Part shown: positions 54,068 to 62,347 of the stretch, piece by piece | Layout: each line of letters starts with the position of its first letter | How positions within the stretch are numbered: the stretch's first letter is position 1 | From: Paenibacillus aestuarii | Lineage (GTDB): Bacteria > Bacillota > Bacilli > Paenibacillales > NBRC-103111 | Direction of reading: 5' to 3' | DNA: 64,000 nucleotides | NCBI RefSeq assembly: GCF_027789125.1 | Contig: NZ_JAQFVF010000026.1 | Coordinates: 124,001-188,000, forward strand | Position numbers and translations under genes: made by a program | Notes under the pieces: model-generated | The model's input: the letters and a program-made list of their open reading frames with translations, nothing else | What the model was told of the DNA's origin: nothing | Database searches by the model: none

Positions 54068-55303
54068 TCATGCCGACTTCTTCTCCAAGCTGCCGGTCAG
54101 CCCGCGCAGTCGCCGCAATTGCGGGAACAGGATCATCCATAGCCCAGCGACGGCAAGCGTGCCGATACCGCCGATAATGACCGCCGGCACCGCTCCGAAG
54201 AACCCTGCCATCGTTCCCGACTCGAATTCGCCAAGTTGATTGGACGTTCCGATGAATAGGGAGTTGACCGCGTTCACCCGGCCCCTCATCTCATCGGGGG
54301 TATGCAGCTGAACTAAGGAAGACCTTATCACAACGCTGACCACATCGGAAGCTCCTGTAAGGAACAAAGCAACTAAGGATACCGTCAAGTCGGTGGAAAC
54401 CGCGAAAAGGATCGTCGCCAAGCCAAAAACCGCCAGCGCTCCGAATAAAGCGGGACCTGCCGCCTTTTGCAGCGGGTAGCGGGCGAGCACAAGCGACATC
54501 AATAATGCGCCGATGGCCGGAGCTGTCCGCATCAAGCCAAGCCCCCAAGGCCCTGTGTGGAGAATGTCCTGGGCGAAAATCGGCAGCAGCGCCGTCGCAC
54601 CGCCAAGCAGCACAGCAAATAGATCAAGCGATATCGTGCCGAGAATCATCGGGTGACGCCATACGAATTCGATGCCCGAAAATATCGTACGTAAGGAGAC
54701 CGGTTCCGCCTTCCGGACGCGGAGTTCTACGCGAATGAAAGAAATAAGCACGGCCGAGGCCAATAAAGCCGCAACCGCGGTGCCATACACCAAGTTGGGG
54801 CTAATGGCAAACAGCAAGCCGCCAATCGTCGGGCCAATGATGGACGATGTCTGCCAAGTGGAGGTGGTCCAGGCGATGGCCTTGGGCAGCATCTCCTTGG
54901 AGACAAGCTGTGGCAAAAAAGCGGAAGAAGCCGGCCCTTCAAACGCGCGGCAAGCGCCGAGAATAGCGGCAACCAGCAGGATTTGGCTGCTTCCGAGCCA
55001 CCCGCCCAAATTTCCTACCAGCATCAAAGCGAGAAAGGCGCATTCGACGACCTGGCAGATCACGACGATCTTCCGACGGTCGAAACGGTCGGCGACTTGC
55101 CCGACAATCAGAGTCAGCAGGACCATGGGGACGAATTCCGCCAATCCCACAAGTCCGAGGCTGAAGGCGTCATGCGTCAGGTTGTACATCTGCCAACCGA
55201 TGGCTACAGAGGCCATTTGGAAAGCAATGGAAGAAAAAAACCGGGCTATCCAAAAATTCGTAAAATAGGACCGCTTCATCGCGAAACGATTTGCATCGTC
55301 CAA
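54068..55303 (-). CDS. MFS exporter, EntS-like
   Basis: This transporter of about 411 residues has twelve likely membrane segments. Motif A GQVADRFDRRKIVVICQ and the second-half SSLVQLHTPDEMRGRVNAVNSL match the enterobactin exporter EntS/MFS_3 group. I choose a TTG start at 55301-55303, because AAGGAAG lies eight bases upstream on the minus strand; the frame continues upstream without a comparable site. The substrate may be a siderophore or drug. Confidence 0.83.
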   Translation of the reverse strand: MDDANRFAMKRSYFTNFWIARFFSSIAFQMASVAIGWQMYNLTHDAFSLGLVGLAEFVPMVLLTLIVGQVADRFDRRKIVVICQVVECAFLALMLVGNLGGWLGSSQILLVAAILGACRAFEGPASSAFLPQLVSKEMLPKAIAWTTSTWQTSSIIGPTIGGLLFAISPNLVYGTAVAALLASAVLISFIRVELRVRKAEPVSLRTIFSGIEFVWRHPMILGTISLDLFAVLLGGATALLPIFAQDILHTGPWGLGLMRTAPAIGALLMSLVLARYPLQKAAGPALFGALAVFGLATILFAVSTDLTVSLVALFLTGASDVVSVVIRSSLVQLHTPDEMRGRVNAVNSLFIGTSNQLGEFESGTMAGFFGAVPAVIIGGIGTLAVAGLWMILFPQLRRLRGLTGSLEKKSA

Positions 55304-55390
55304 GAAGATCACTTCCTTCGATGATTTAAACGTGTTGATTATAACATAACATCGACCAAGCCGGCGATTGAATTGAATAAAAAACATTCA

Positions 55391-55420
55391 TTGACATACC
55401 CAAGGGGGGTATGGTAATTT
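55391..55420 (+). promoter_or_regulatory. Promoter with CsoR-family operator in the spacer
   Basis: TTGACA (55391-55396) and TAATTT (55415-55420) with an 18-base spacer form a promoter. The 17-base dyad ATACCCAAGGGGGGTAT (55396-55412) occupies the spacer. ATACCC...GGGTAT is the classic operator of CsoR-family repressors (copper CsoR, persulfide CstR and relatives). It should control the gene at 55493. Confidence 0.75.
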
Positions 55421-55492
55421 AATTACATAAAATTCCATGCAACGATGTGATGGCAGCCTAGCGAGAAAATTTAAGTTAGAGGAGAATCAGCG

Positions 55493-56872
55493 ATGAAGCT
55501 ATTTTTACGTATGATTATTTTTGTCATTTTGTTCGTTATCTTTTTCGGCGGGAGCGGTGCCTATGGGTACATTCACTCCAATCATGGCTATTGGCTCCCC
55601 ACTCGGCCAACACCGATGCCTGCTTTATCAAATGTGAGCATCCCTGAGCACAATCCGAATAAGCCTACAGTAGCTGTTCTTTTATCCGATCCGACGACTG
55701 AAGTGTTCGATTTCATGGTGCCTTATGAGATGTTCGCCATGACCGAATCTTATAACGTATATGCCGTTGCCCCGGACAAAAATGTAAAAACACTCTCCGG
55801 CGGTTTGGACCTGCTCCCCCACTATTCCTTTGATGAACTGGATCGCCTATTAGGCAAAAGTCCCGACCTCATTGTCATTCCGGCCATGCCGATGGTCGAC
55901 GAGGCCAAGTATAAACCTGTGCGAGAATGGATCCAAAAACATGCGGATACGAAGCTGATAAGCATTTGCGCCGGCGGGCTGAATCTGGCGGATACAGGCC
56001 TATTAAAAGGAAAAGAAGCGATTACCGACTGGAAAAGCTTTGATTACCATGAAACCGATAAGTATCCGGATACAAAATGGAGAAGAGATGTGCGTTATGT
56101 CGTTGACGGGAACATCGTTTCTTCAGCAGCGCTGACTTCGGGCATCGATGCCATCCTCTATGTGATTTCACAGCAATTAGGCGAACCGATGGCGGAGAAA
56201 ATAGCGAAGGAACTGAATTACCCGTTTTATTCTTTTGTGAAGAATCCGCAAGTAGACCCATATCATGTGGATCGAACGGAACTCGTATTTACGTTGAACC
56301 AGGCATTCCACTGGAACAAAAAAAGCGCAGGGGTATTGTTGTATAACGGGATGGATGACGGAACACTTACGACGATTTTTGATACTTATGCCGCTTCCGG
56401 AACGACGAAGTTATCTACGATCTCCGATTCCCAGCAGCCGATCGTGACGAAGTATCACCTTAATCTTGTCACTAGATATCAAATGACCAATGCGCCGAAG
56501 CTGGATCGCTTGTTCGTTCCGGGTGTGGAGGCGGAGACTTTAGCTGCTGCGGATGTTAAAAAGTGGATAGAACAAGGTGACCATGTGGCACCGGAGTTTA
56601 TTCATAGCGGCTCAGCTGGCCGGTTCATGTTTGACGCTCCGCTTGAAGATTTAGCCAAACAAGAGGATGTCCTTACCGCCAAGTACGGCGCCAAACGGTT
56701 GGAATACCGTGCGACCCATCTTAACCTGAAAGGCAACCCTTTTTCCTATGAAGCGTTCAGTACGCCGGTTTTGCTTATTTTAGCTGCCTTGCTGATTACA
56801 CTTTGGATAGATAGACGATTCATTCGAAACATAAAGAGAGGACTAGAGGTTAGTGCTCGTTCTATGAGATAA
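55493..56872 (+). CDS. Membrane-anchored DJ-1/PfpI-like protein with two domains
   Basis: This 459-residue protein has an N-terminal membrane helix (residues about 5-25) and a C-terminal one (about 425-442), so the bulk is extracytoplasmic. Domain 1 is a DJ-1/PfpI (GATase1-like) fold with the nucleophile elbow LISICAGGLNLADTGLL. Domain 2 (from about 280) repeats the beginning of the fold (SAGVLLYNGMDDGTLTTIFDTY) without a cysteine. Such domains resemble those of GlxA-type regulators, but there is no AraC helix-turn-helix. The promoter carries a CsoR-type operator, pointing to metal or reactive-sulfur/aldehyde response. Exact function unknown. Confidence 0.78.
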   Translation: MKLFLRMIIFVILFVIFFGGSGAYGYIHSNHGYWLPTRPTPMPALSNVSIPEHNPNKPTVAVLLSDPTTEVFDFMVPYEMFAMTESYNVYAVAPDKNVKTLSGGLDLLPHYSFDELDRLLGKSPDLIVIPAMPMVDEAKYKPVREWIQKHADTKLISICAGGLNLADTGLLKGKEAITDWKSFDYHETDKYPDTKWRRDVRYVVDGNIVSSAALTSGIDAILYVISQQLGEPMAEKIAKELNYPFYSFVKNPQVDPYHVDRTELVFTLNQAFHWNKKSAGVLLYNGMDDGTLTTIFDTYAASGTTKLSTISDSQQPIVTKYHLNLVTRYQMTNAPKLDRLFVPGVEAETLAAADVKKWIEQGDHVAPEFIHSGSAGRFMFDAPLEDLAKQEDVLTAKYGAKRLEYRATHLNLKGNPFSYEAFSTPVLLILAALLITLWIDRRFIRNIKRGLEVSARSMR

Positions 56873-56957
56873 AGCGTTAGACACATAAAGCGAAATCATT
56901 TATCATAATACTTATTAAAAGTATTATCAAAAGTAAGATGAAGGTGTGGACTCCTTG

Positions 56958-57989
56958 ATGAACCCGATAATCAACAATACGATTCGCGTCAAGAAAATGA
57001 ACGAGGAACTGGTCCGGCAGACGCTCAAAACGATGAAACAAGCGACGAAGTCTGCCATGGCGATGGCCACTGGCTTAAGTATAGCTACTTGCGGCAGCAT
57101 TCTAAATGACCTGTTGGCCAGCGGAGAGCTGCTGGAATTGAATGTCGAGGAATCGAACGGAGGCCGGCCGGCTAAAGTGTATCAATATAACGTGAACTTT
57201 TCTTATATTGGATGCATGGTGATTAGAGCTGGCGTGAACGTTCATTCCTTGGAATACCTGGTAGCCAATCTCGCTGGTGAGGCAGTGGAACGAGGATGCG
57301 AAGAGAGTGCTCTGATGGATACGGCAGCTATCGATCGGGTGACTGCTAGACTCATCTCGCAATATCCGCAGATTCGGGCGATCGGGATCGGTGTTCCAGG
57401 AGCCGTGAATCACGGGGTCATTAATCTGGGCGATATTCCTGAGCTCGTGAACGTGGAGCTGGAAGCTTACTTACGCGACAAATATGGGATAGAGGTCATA
57501 TTGGAAAATGACATGAACATGACGGTCTACGGCTTTTACCAGAAACAGGATTATGAAGAAGATCAGCCTGTCGCTGTTGCGACCTTTATTGAGGGCAGCT
57601 TGCCGGGAGCAGGCCTTATGGTGGATGGGCGCATCCACCGGGGGAGTACCCGATTTGCCGGGGAGATCGCTTTTTTGCCGTACGGCATGTCCCGGGAGGA
57701 GCAGCTGAGGCAGCTGCATGATCGCACTACGTTTCATACTTTAGCGGCTCATGCGGTGTCTTCGTTGATCGCTATCATGAATCCGGCGACGGTCGCTTTG
57801 ACGGGAAGCCTGATGCAGCCTGGTGATGTAGAGCGGATCCGCCAGGCATGTCTGAGCTGTATTCCGGATATGCATATGCCGCAGTTGATGTTACTGCAGA
57901 ATCCGGATGAGGACTATATGTTCGGATTAATTACGATGACGCTGGAGAGCCTGTCCTATTCGCTGCAGTTGGTGGAAAAACGAAGATAA
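56958..57989 (+). CDS. ROK-family transcriptional regulator or sugar kinase-like protein
   Basis: This ROK protein of about 343 residues has an N-terminal winged-helix region (EELVRQTLKTMKQATKSAMAMATGLSIATCGSILNDL) and a nucleotide-binding-like core with IRAIGIGVPGAVNHGVI and EVILENDMNMTVYGF. The zinc CxCGxxGC cysteine motif usual in ROK kinases is absent (the corresponding region reads TRFAGEIAFLPYG), favouring a regulator over an enzyme. It directly precedes a sugar-permease-like MFS gene. The start may be ATG 56958 or the in-frame TTG 56955/GTG 56946. Confidence 0.8.
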   Translation: MNPIINNTIRVKKMNEELVRQTLKTMKQATKSAMAMATGLSIATCGSILNDLLASGELLELNVEESNGGRPAKVYQYNVNFSYIGCMVIRAGVNVHSLEYLVANLAGEAVERGCEESALMDTAAIDRVTARLISQYPQIRAIGIGVPGAVNHGVINLGDIPELVNVELEAYLRDKYGIEVILENDMNMTVYGFYQKQDYEEDQPVAVATFIEGSLPGAGLMVDGRIHRGSTRFAGEIAFLPYGMSREEQLRQLHDRTTFHTLAAHAVSSLIAIMNPATVALTGSLMQPGDVERIRQACLSCIPDMHMPQLMLLQNPDEDYMFGLITMTLESLSYSLQLVEKRR

Positions 57990-58021
57990 AGATTGATGTT
58001 GAAAGGAGAAGGAGATATTCG

Positions 58022-59254
58022 ATGGCAACTTGGTTCCTAATTATTATTTATCTCGCATTCATTAGCTTGGGATTGCCCGATTCATTGCTCGGTTCAGCCT
58101 GGCCGGTCATGTGGCCTGACTTAGGTACTTCTGTCGGCGCTGCCGGACTATTATCCATGGTTGTAGCGGGAGGCACAATCGTATCCAGTTTGGCAAGCGG
58201 GAGTATCGTGCAGCGATTGGGGACGGGCAAAGTTACGCTCATAAGCTGCTTCCTGACGGCGGGAGCGCTGCTGGGCTTCTCAATGGCGCCTTCGCTAATC
58301 TGGCTCATTATTCTGGCTATTCCTCTAGGTCTGGGCGCAGGTTCTGTGGATGCGGCACTGAATCATTTTGTAGCAGAAAATTATCAGGCGCATCATATGA
58401 ACTGGTTACACTGCTTTTGGGGCGTGGGAGCAACACTGGGACCGATTATTATGTCAGCTTATCTAGCCGGTCATAACTCTTGGCGGAGCGGCTATACAGC
58501 GGTATCCATCATACAATTTGCACTTGTCATTATTTTATTGGTTTCGCTGCCACTTTGGAATCGAATCGCCCTTCGTCGTAAGCCGGAACATGCTCCGGAT
58601 GGGGGGCTGGCTGAGCAGAGTGACGTTATGCTCCACGCGTCAGGTGGAAGTGCCCGAACGAATATCCTTGGCATCGCAGGTGTCAAATTTACGCTCATTT
58701 CCTTTTTGCTATACTGCGGGGTTGAAAGTACGGCAGGGTTATGGGGGGCTAGTTATCTGGTCGGTGCAAGACATATTTCAGCTGAAACGGCAGCTTTATG
58801 GATCTCTTTGTACTATGCAGGCATTACGTTTGGAAGGTTCGTTACCGGCTTTATTACATTGAAAGTTCACAATCGTGTATTAATCCGCTGCGGTCAGCTG
58901 ATTGCCATTGCCGGCGCAGCCATCCTATTGCTGCCATTGCCTGGCAAGTTCTCCCTGGTTGGGCTCATATTAATTGGCTTCGGGCTTGCTCCGATTTATC
59001 CAGGGCTGCTTCATGAAACGCCGGCGCGGTTTGGGAAGGAAAATTCAGCGAAGCTAATGGGGTATCAGATGGCTACGGCTTATACGGGCAGCACCTTTCT
59101 TCCGCCCTTATTCGGATTCATCGCTACGCAGACGAGTATATCTTTGTTCTCTTTTGTATTGCTGGGATTCCTGATCTTGATGCTGGTGAGCGCAGAGCAA
59201 GTCAACCGCATCTTGCTGAATCCAACAAAGTCGAAGGCCATGTTTCTTGATTAA
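58022..59254 (+). CDS. MFS transporter, FucP/sugar-permease-like
   Basis: This 410-residue protein has twelve likely membrane helices. The N-terminal FISLGLPDSLLGSAWPVM and the central NHFVAENYQAHHMNWLHCFWGVGATLGPIIMS match a Firmicute MFS group related to fucose/glucose permeases. AAAGGAGAAGGAG precedes the ATG. It forms a pair with the ROK regulator 32 bases upstream, so it probably takes up or exports a sugar controlled by that protein. Confidence 0.85.
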   Translation: MATWFLIIIYLAFISLGLPDSLLGSAWPVMWPDLGTSVGAAGLLSMVVAGGTIVSSLASGSIVQRLGTGKVTLISCFLTAGALLGFSMAPSLIWLIILAIPLGLGAGSVDAALNHFVAENYQAHHMNWLHCFWGVGATLGPIIMSAYLAGHNSWRSGYTAVSIIQFALVIILLVSLPLWNRIALRRKPEHAPDGGLAEQSDVMLHASGGSARTNILGIAGVKFTLISFLLYCGVESTAGLWGASYLVGARHISAETAALWISLYYAGITFGRFVTGFITLKVHNRVLIRCGQLIAIAGAAILLLPLPGKFSLVGLILIGFGLAPIYPGLLHETPARFGKENSAKLMGYQMATAYTGSTFLPPLFGFIATQTSISLFSFVLLGFLILMLVSAEQVNRILLNPTKSKAMFLD

Positions 59255-59325
59255 GCTTATCGATAAGTCTTTGCCGTAAAAATAATCGGATCTGAACATT
59301 GTCTGGAAGTGTCTTGATTTTAATC

Positions 59326-59338
59326 GAATGATCGTTTA
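59326..59338 (+). promoter_or_regulatory. TetR operator upstream copy
   Basis: CGAATGATCGTTT at 59326-59338, just before the tetR-like gene (ATG 59350), is the reverse complement of AAACGATCATTCG in the downstream copy near 59949. Confidence 0.6.
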
Positions 59339-59349
59339 ACGTAGGTGGC

Positions 59350-59925
59350 ATGAGACGCAAAGACGAAAATAAAAATCAAGCGATATTCGATTCTACCATC
59401 CAACTCATTAACGAGATTGGTTTCGTTGATATTTCAATGTCCAAGATCGCCAAGCGAGCCGGACTTTCATCATCAACGATTTATGTTTATTATGAGAGCA
59501 AGGAGGATTTATTACTCAAGCTTTATTTAAGTGTAAAAGAAAAGCTTAGCAGAAGCATGGTCATGAATGTCCATGAAGATATGGATGCCAAAGAGCTCTG
59601 CCACATGTTTATGACAAATTCGCTGGCCTTCATGATCGAGAATAAAGATTGGTTCCTCTTCTTGGAACAATTCTCGACGTCGCCACTAATGAACAAGTTG
59701 TGTTTGGATGAAGCAACTTCACCGATGTTCGAGCCTTTGTTTCGTCATTTTGAAAAGCAAATACAGGACGGCAAGTTGAAGCCTATGAAAGCGGAGCTGT
59801 TGCTTTCGTACTGTTATCAGCCTTTGGTGCAACTCGCCAAAGCGTATCATAATCAACAATTGACCGATATTGATGAAGAATTTAAGCTTTACGTTCAATT
59901 AAGCTGGGATGCCATTAGAAGCTAA
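59350..59925 (+). CDS. TetR-family transcriptional regulator
   Basis: This 191-residue regulator has an N-terminal helix-turn-helix (INEIGFVDISMSKIAKRAGLSSSTIYVYYESKEDLLLKLY, residues about 16-55) and a C-terminal ligand domain. It is flanked by two copies of an AAACGATCATTCG element, in opposite orientation. This implies autoregulation and a second target downstream, where only a broken SLH gene is found. The ligand is unknown. Confidence 0.87.
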   Translation: MRRKDENKNQAIFDSTIQLINEIGFVDISMSKIAKRAGLSSSTIYVYYESKEDLLLKLYLSVKEKLSRSMVMNVHEDMDAKELCHMFMTNSLAFMIENKDWFLFLEQFSTSPLMNKLCLDEATSPMFEPLFRHFEKQIQDGKLKPMKAELLLSYCYQPLVQLAKAYHNQQLTDIDEEFKLYVQLSWDAIRS

Positions 59926-59948
59926 TGGCATTATTTATAAGCTGTAAA

Positions 59949-59964
59949 TAAACGATCATTCGTT
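59949..59964 (+). promoter_or_regulatory. TetR operator downstream copy (palindrome)
   Basis: AAACGATCATTCGTTT, a near-perfect palindrome (AAACGA-TCAT-TCGTTT), lies about 24 bases after the tetR stop. It is the best copy of the element seen upstream of the same gene and resembles a TetR-dimer site. Confidence 0.6.
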
Positions 59965-59994
59965 TAACGAAGCGAGATCTACATAGATTCCTGA

Positions 59995-60288
59995 ACAAAA
60001 CTCACACAACTGGAATTAAACGCCGCGCGCGCCGCAGAGATCGCGGCTTTGATTCCGCATGAGAACGGTTCGCCATTCTGGTTCACGAAAGGACTGCAGC
60101 ATGGCCTTGCTGAACAAACCAACGCCTATCTTCAGGCCGACATTGCGCAGTGGGCGCTAGATGCTGTAGCTACACTATCCGCCAACCATATTATGGATGG
60201 CTATGCAAACGGAACGTTTATGCCTCAAGGGCAAACGACCCGTGCGGAAGCGGTCACGGCCGTATTCCGAGCGTTTAACGGTCATTAA
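59995..60288 (+). pseudogene. Orphan S-layer homology (SLH) domain fragment
   Basis: An open frame after a stop at 59992-59994 ends at 60288. The C-terminal ~50 residues are an SLH domain (ADIAQWALDAVATLSANHIM, DGYANGTFMPQGQTTRAEAV), normally one of three in a surface-anchored protein. No signal peptide, standard start or ribosome binding site is visible; a TTG at 60049 gives the longest standard-start reading of 79 residues. It is probably the 3' remnant of a larger cell-surface gene whose 5' part was lost. Confidence 0.65.
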
Positions 60289-60296
60289 TCTTTGAT

Positions 60297-60345
60297 AGAA
60301 GGTGTCCCTATGCTTTGCATGTGGCGGGGGACATCTTCTTTTTTT
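60297..60345 (+). terminator. Rho-independent terminator
   Basis: AGAAGGTGTCCC (60297-60308) pairs with GGGACATCTTCT (60328-60339), with one G-T wobble, and a T-run follows. Confidence 0.85.
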
Positions 60346-60401
60346 CGCCTAAACATTGTGCTATCCTGTAAGGAAAGATCCAGGAGAGGCGGATAGAGAT
60401 C

Positions 60402-60902
60402 ATGCAGCAGCTTTCATTTTTGCACGTGAACACAGAGGGGGAAATCTCTGAAGTGGCCCGGTTGGCGGCCGAAATATGGCGCGAATATTATGTATCGTTA
60501 ATAACCATCGAGCAGATTGATTACATGGTTGATAAGTTTCAATCCATTGCGGCGATTAGCGATCAGATCCGTCAACAGGGCTACCACTATTACTTGATCC
60601 AGCATGACGGTTCCGCAGTCGGCTATATGTCGGTCAAGCAAGAGGCGGGGAAGATGTTCCTAAGCAAATTTTATGTAGCCAAGGAGCACCGGGGACGGGG
60701 GGTTGCCAGCCAAGCGATGGCTTTTCTTGAGCAATTGGGCAAAGAACAAAACGCAAGCCATATTTGGCTGACGGTTAATCGTTATAACGCATCCAGTATC
60801 GCCGTATATGAGAAAAAAGGTTTCAAGACCGTAAGGGAACAAGTTGCGGATATTGGGAACGGCTTTGTCATGGATGATTTTATTATGGAAAAAGAAATAT
60901 AG
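60402..60902 (+). CDS. GNAT-family acetyltransferase
   Basis: This 166-residue GNAT protein has the N-terminal VARLAAEIWREYYVSLITIEQIDYM, the acetyl-CoA loop YVAKEHRGRGVASQAMAFLEQL and VYEKKGFKTVREQVADIGNG. This subgroup resembles Bacillus acetyltransferases of unknown substrate. AGGAGAGG precedes the ATG. It is convergent with the Ctc gene. Confidence 0.85.
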   Translation: MQQLSFLHVNTEGEISEVARLAAEIWREYYVSLITIEQIDYMVDKFQSIAAISDQIRQQGYHYYLIQHDGSAVGYMSVKQEAGKMFLSKFYVAKEHRGRGVASQAMAFLEQLGKEQNASHIWLTVNRYNASSIAVYEKKGFKTVREQVADIGNGFVMDDFIMEKEI

Positions 60903-60912
60903 GATAACACAA

Positions 60913-60946
60913 AGAAGCCGCTGCGCTTGGCGCAGGGCCTCTTGGC
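60913..60946. terminator. Probable terminator between GNAT and Ctc genes
   Basis: CTGCGC and GCGCAG within 60913-60946 form the core of a stem with further G/C pairs (GAAGCC with GGCCTCTT). The minus-strand flank carries TTTGTGTT. It is an imperfect hairpin. Confidence 0.6.
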
Positions 60947-60969
60947 ATGACTTCAGGCCTTTCTTTCGG

Positions 60970-61596
60970 CTAACCAGCCGTAACCGCCTCAGCAGCCGTC
61001 TCCGCTTCAGCAGCAGGTTCTTCGGTCTCTGTTGTTTTTGTTTCCTTCTGCGGCACAAGAATCGTCACGAGGATATCATTCGGGTCGGATTTCAGTTCAA
61101 TGCCGGCTGGTATGGTGATTTGACTGGCGTGCAGGTTGTCCCCGAGCCCCAAGTTCGATACATCGACTTGAATGGAAGCCGGAACTTGGCTCGGCATGCA
61201 ACGAATCTCGATGTCGTGCATCAGAATCTGCATAATGCCGCCTTCGCGCGCACCGATCGCATCGCCGGTAAACTCCAGCGCAACGACGGTTTTAATCGGC
61301 TCATCCATATTAATCTGATGGAAGTCGATATGGTACAGCTCCCGGCGGTTCAGCGGATTGCGCTGAATTTCTGTAATCATGACCGGCTGGTTCTTGGAGC
61401 CGGAGATAGCCAAATCAATAATGGCATGAGGATTTTGCCGAAGAACGGCTTGCAAGTCTTTCAAATTAACCGTGAGAATCGTAGCCGCCGTTTTCTTGCC
61501 GTACACGACAGCGGGAATTTTTCCCTCGGCGCGCAATTGTTTAATTTCTGCTTTCGTTGCTTGTTTGCGGACTTCCGCTTGTAAAGAGACAGCCAT
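60970..61596 (-). CDS. ctc: Ribosomal protein L25, general stress protein Ctc
   Basis: This 208-residue protein is the long (TL5/Ctc) form of L25, which binds 5S rRNA in the large subunit and in Bacilli is induced by general stress. The N-terminal L25 domain (about residues 1-95) includes AVVYGKKTAATILTVNLKDL and HIDFHQINMDEP. The C-terminal beta-domain follows. An acidic Ala/Glu-rich tail (TTETEEPAAEAETAAEAV) ends the protein. AGGAGG lies before the ATG on the minus strand. It is a single gene here, without the usual pth neighbour in view. Confidence 0.93.
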   Translation of the reverse strand: MAVSLQAEVRKQATKAEIKQLRAEGKIPAVVYGKKTAATILTVNLKDLQAVLRQNPHAIIDLAISGSKNQPVMITEIQRNPLNRRELYHIDFHQINMDEPIKTVVALEFTGDAIGAREGGIMQILMHDIEIRCMPSQVPASIQVDVSNLGLGDNLHASQITIPAGIELKSDPNDILVTILVPQKETKTTETEEPAAEAETAAEAVTAG

Positions 61597-61725
61597 ATGA
61601 AAGAAAACCTCCTAAAGTTTAGCCGGTATCCCGTGGAGTCTGGCTCGCACAACCGGGTGAGTAACAGCTAGTTCATAGCATGCCCAACTTTGGAGGTTCC
61701 ATCCAGAAATAACAGCTGCAGACGC

Positions 61726-62247
61726 TCAGCCTTTCATCAATTCAGGCATATGAAGCGCGACAGCAACGTTGCACAGCATGCCACGGGCGAGGAACAGCAT
61801 CGCCCGCTCTTCGGGCTTATCGATACCGGCCTCCCGGAAGGCATTCAGGACCATCTCACGGACTTCCTTGAATCCGCTGCGCATCGTCTCCTGAATCGAT
61901 GTTTCCCGCATCGTCTGCGCCTGCATTTGCAGCAAAATTTCATTCAGGTGCAGCGCCTGTATATGCTCGTATTCCAGGATTAACCTGGTCTCCAGCAATT
62001 CCGGCGAACTCGTCTCCAGTACTTTGCGGAAGGACTCGATGACCCGTGACCAAGATACTTCCAGCGCAGTTAATAGCAGACTTTCTTTGGTCGCGAAAAA
62101 ACGAAAAATATAAGGCTGCGAAATGCTCGCGCGTTCCGCAACTTGCGCCGTCGTAGCCCGGTAATATCCGACTTCCGCGAAAACTTCGATCGCCGCAGAG
62201 ATGATTTCCAATTTGCGATTCGTAGACTGTGCTTCGGTTTTAGCCAA
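61726..62247 (-). CDS. TetR-family transcriptional regulator
   Basis: This 173-residue regulator has the helix-turn-helix EVFAEVGYYRATTAQVAERASISQPYIFRFFATKESLL in its N-terminal part. It begins at a TTG (62245-62247) preceded by AGGAGGAGA. TTGATCAA-centred palindromes lie upstream of it, and also before the NmrA-like gene and the MFS gene, so it probably represses all three and itself. A stress-responsive efflux and detoxification role is suggested by similarity in layout to other TetR/oxidoreductase/MFS sets. Confidence 0.87.
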   Translation of the reverse strand: MAKTEAQSTNRKLEIISAAIEVFAEVGYYRATTAQVAERASISQPYIFRFFATKESLLLTALEVSWSRVIESFRKVLETSSPELLETRLILEYEHIQALHLNEILLQMQAQTMRETSIQETMRSGFKEVREMVLNAFREAGIDKPEERAMLFLARGMLCNVAVALHMPELMKG

Positions 62248-62272
62248 CCTCGTCTCCTCCTAAGGAAAGTGA

Positions 62273-62344
62273 TTGATCAATAATTAAGCTCAGTATACAG
62301 CTGCTATAATAACAATGCAACAGGATAAGTTATTAATTGATCAA
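62273..62344. promoter_or_regulatory. Two TetR-type operators
   Basis: TTGATCAA palindromes occur at 62273-62280 (in AGTGATTGATCAATAATTA) and 62337-62344 (in TTATTAATTGATCAATAACT). They lie in the gap between the tetR-like gene and the 3' end of the NmrA-like gene, in the tetR promoter region. Confidence 0.65.
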
Positions 62345-62347
62345 TAA

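Noticed and set aside
59257..59268. CTTATCGATAAG palindrome after the MFS gene as terminator
   Set aside because: It is too short and AT-rich to be convincing, and the following T-run is only CTTTG.
60844..61584. 246-codon plus-strand open frame across the Ctc region
   Set aside because: It is antisense to the well-supported L25/Ctc gene and has no family features or ribosome binding site.
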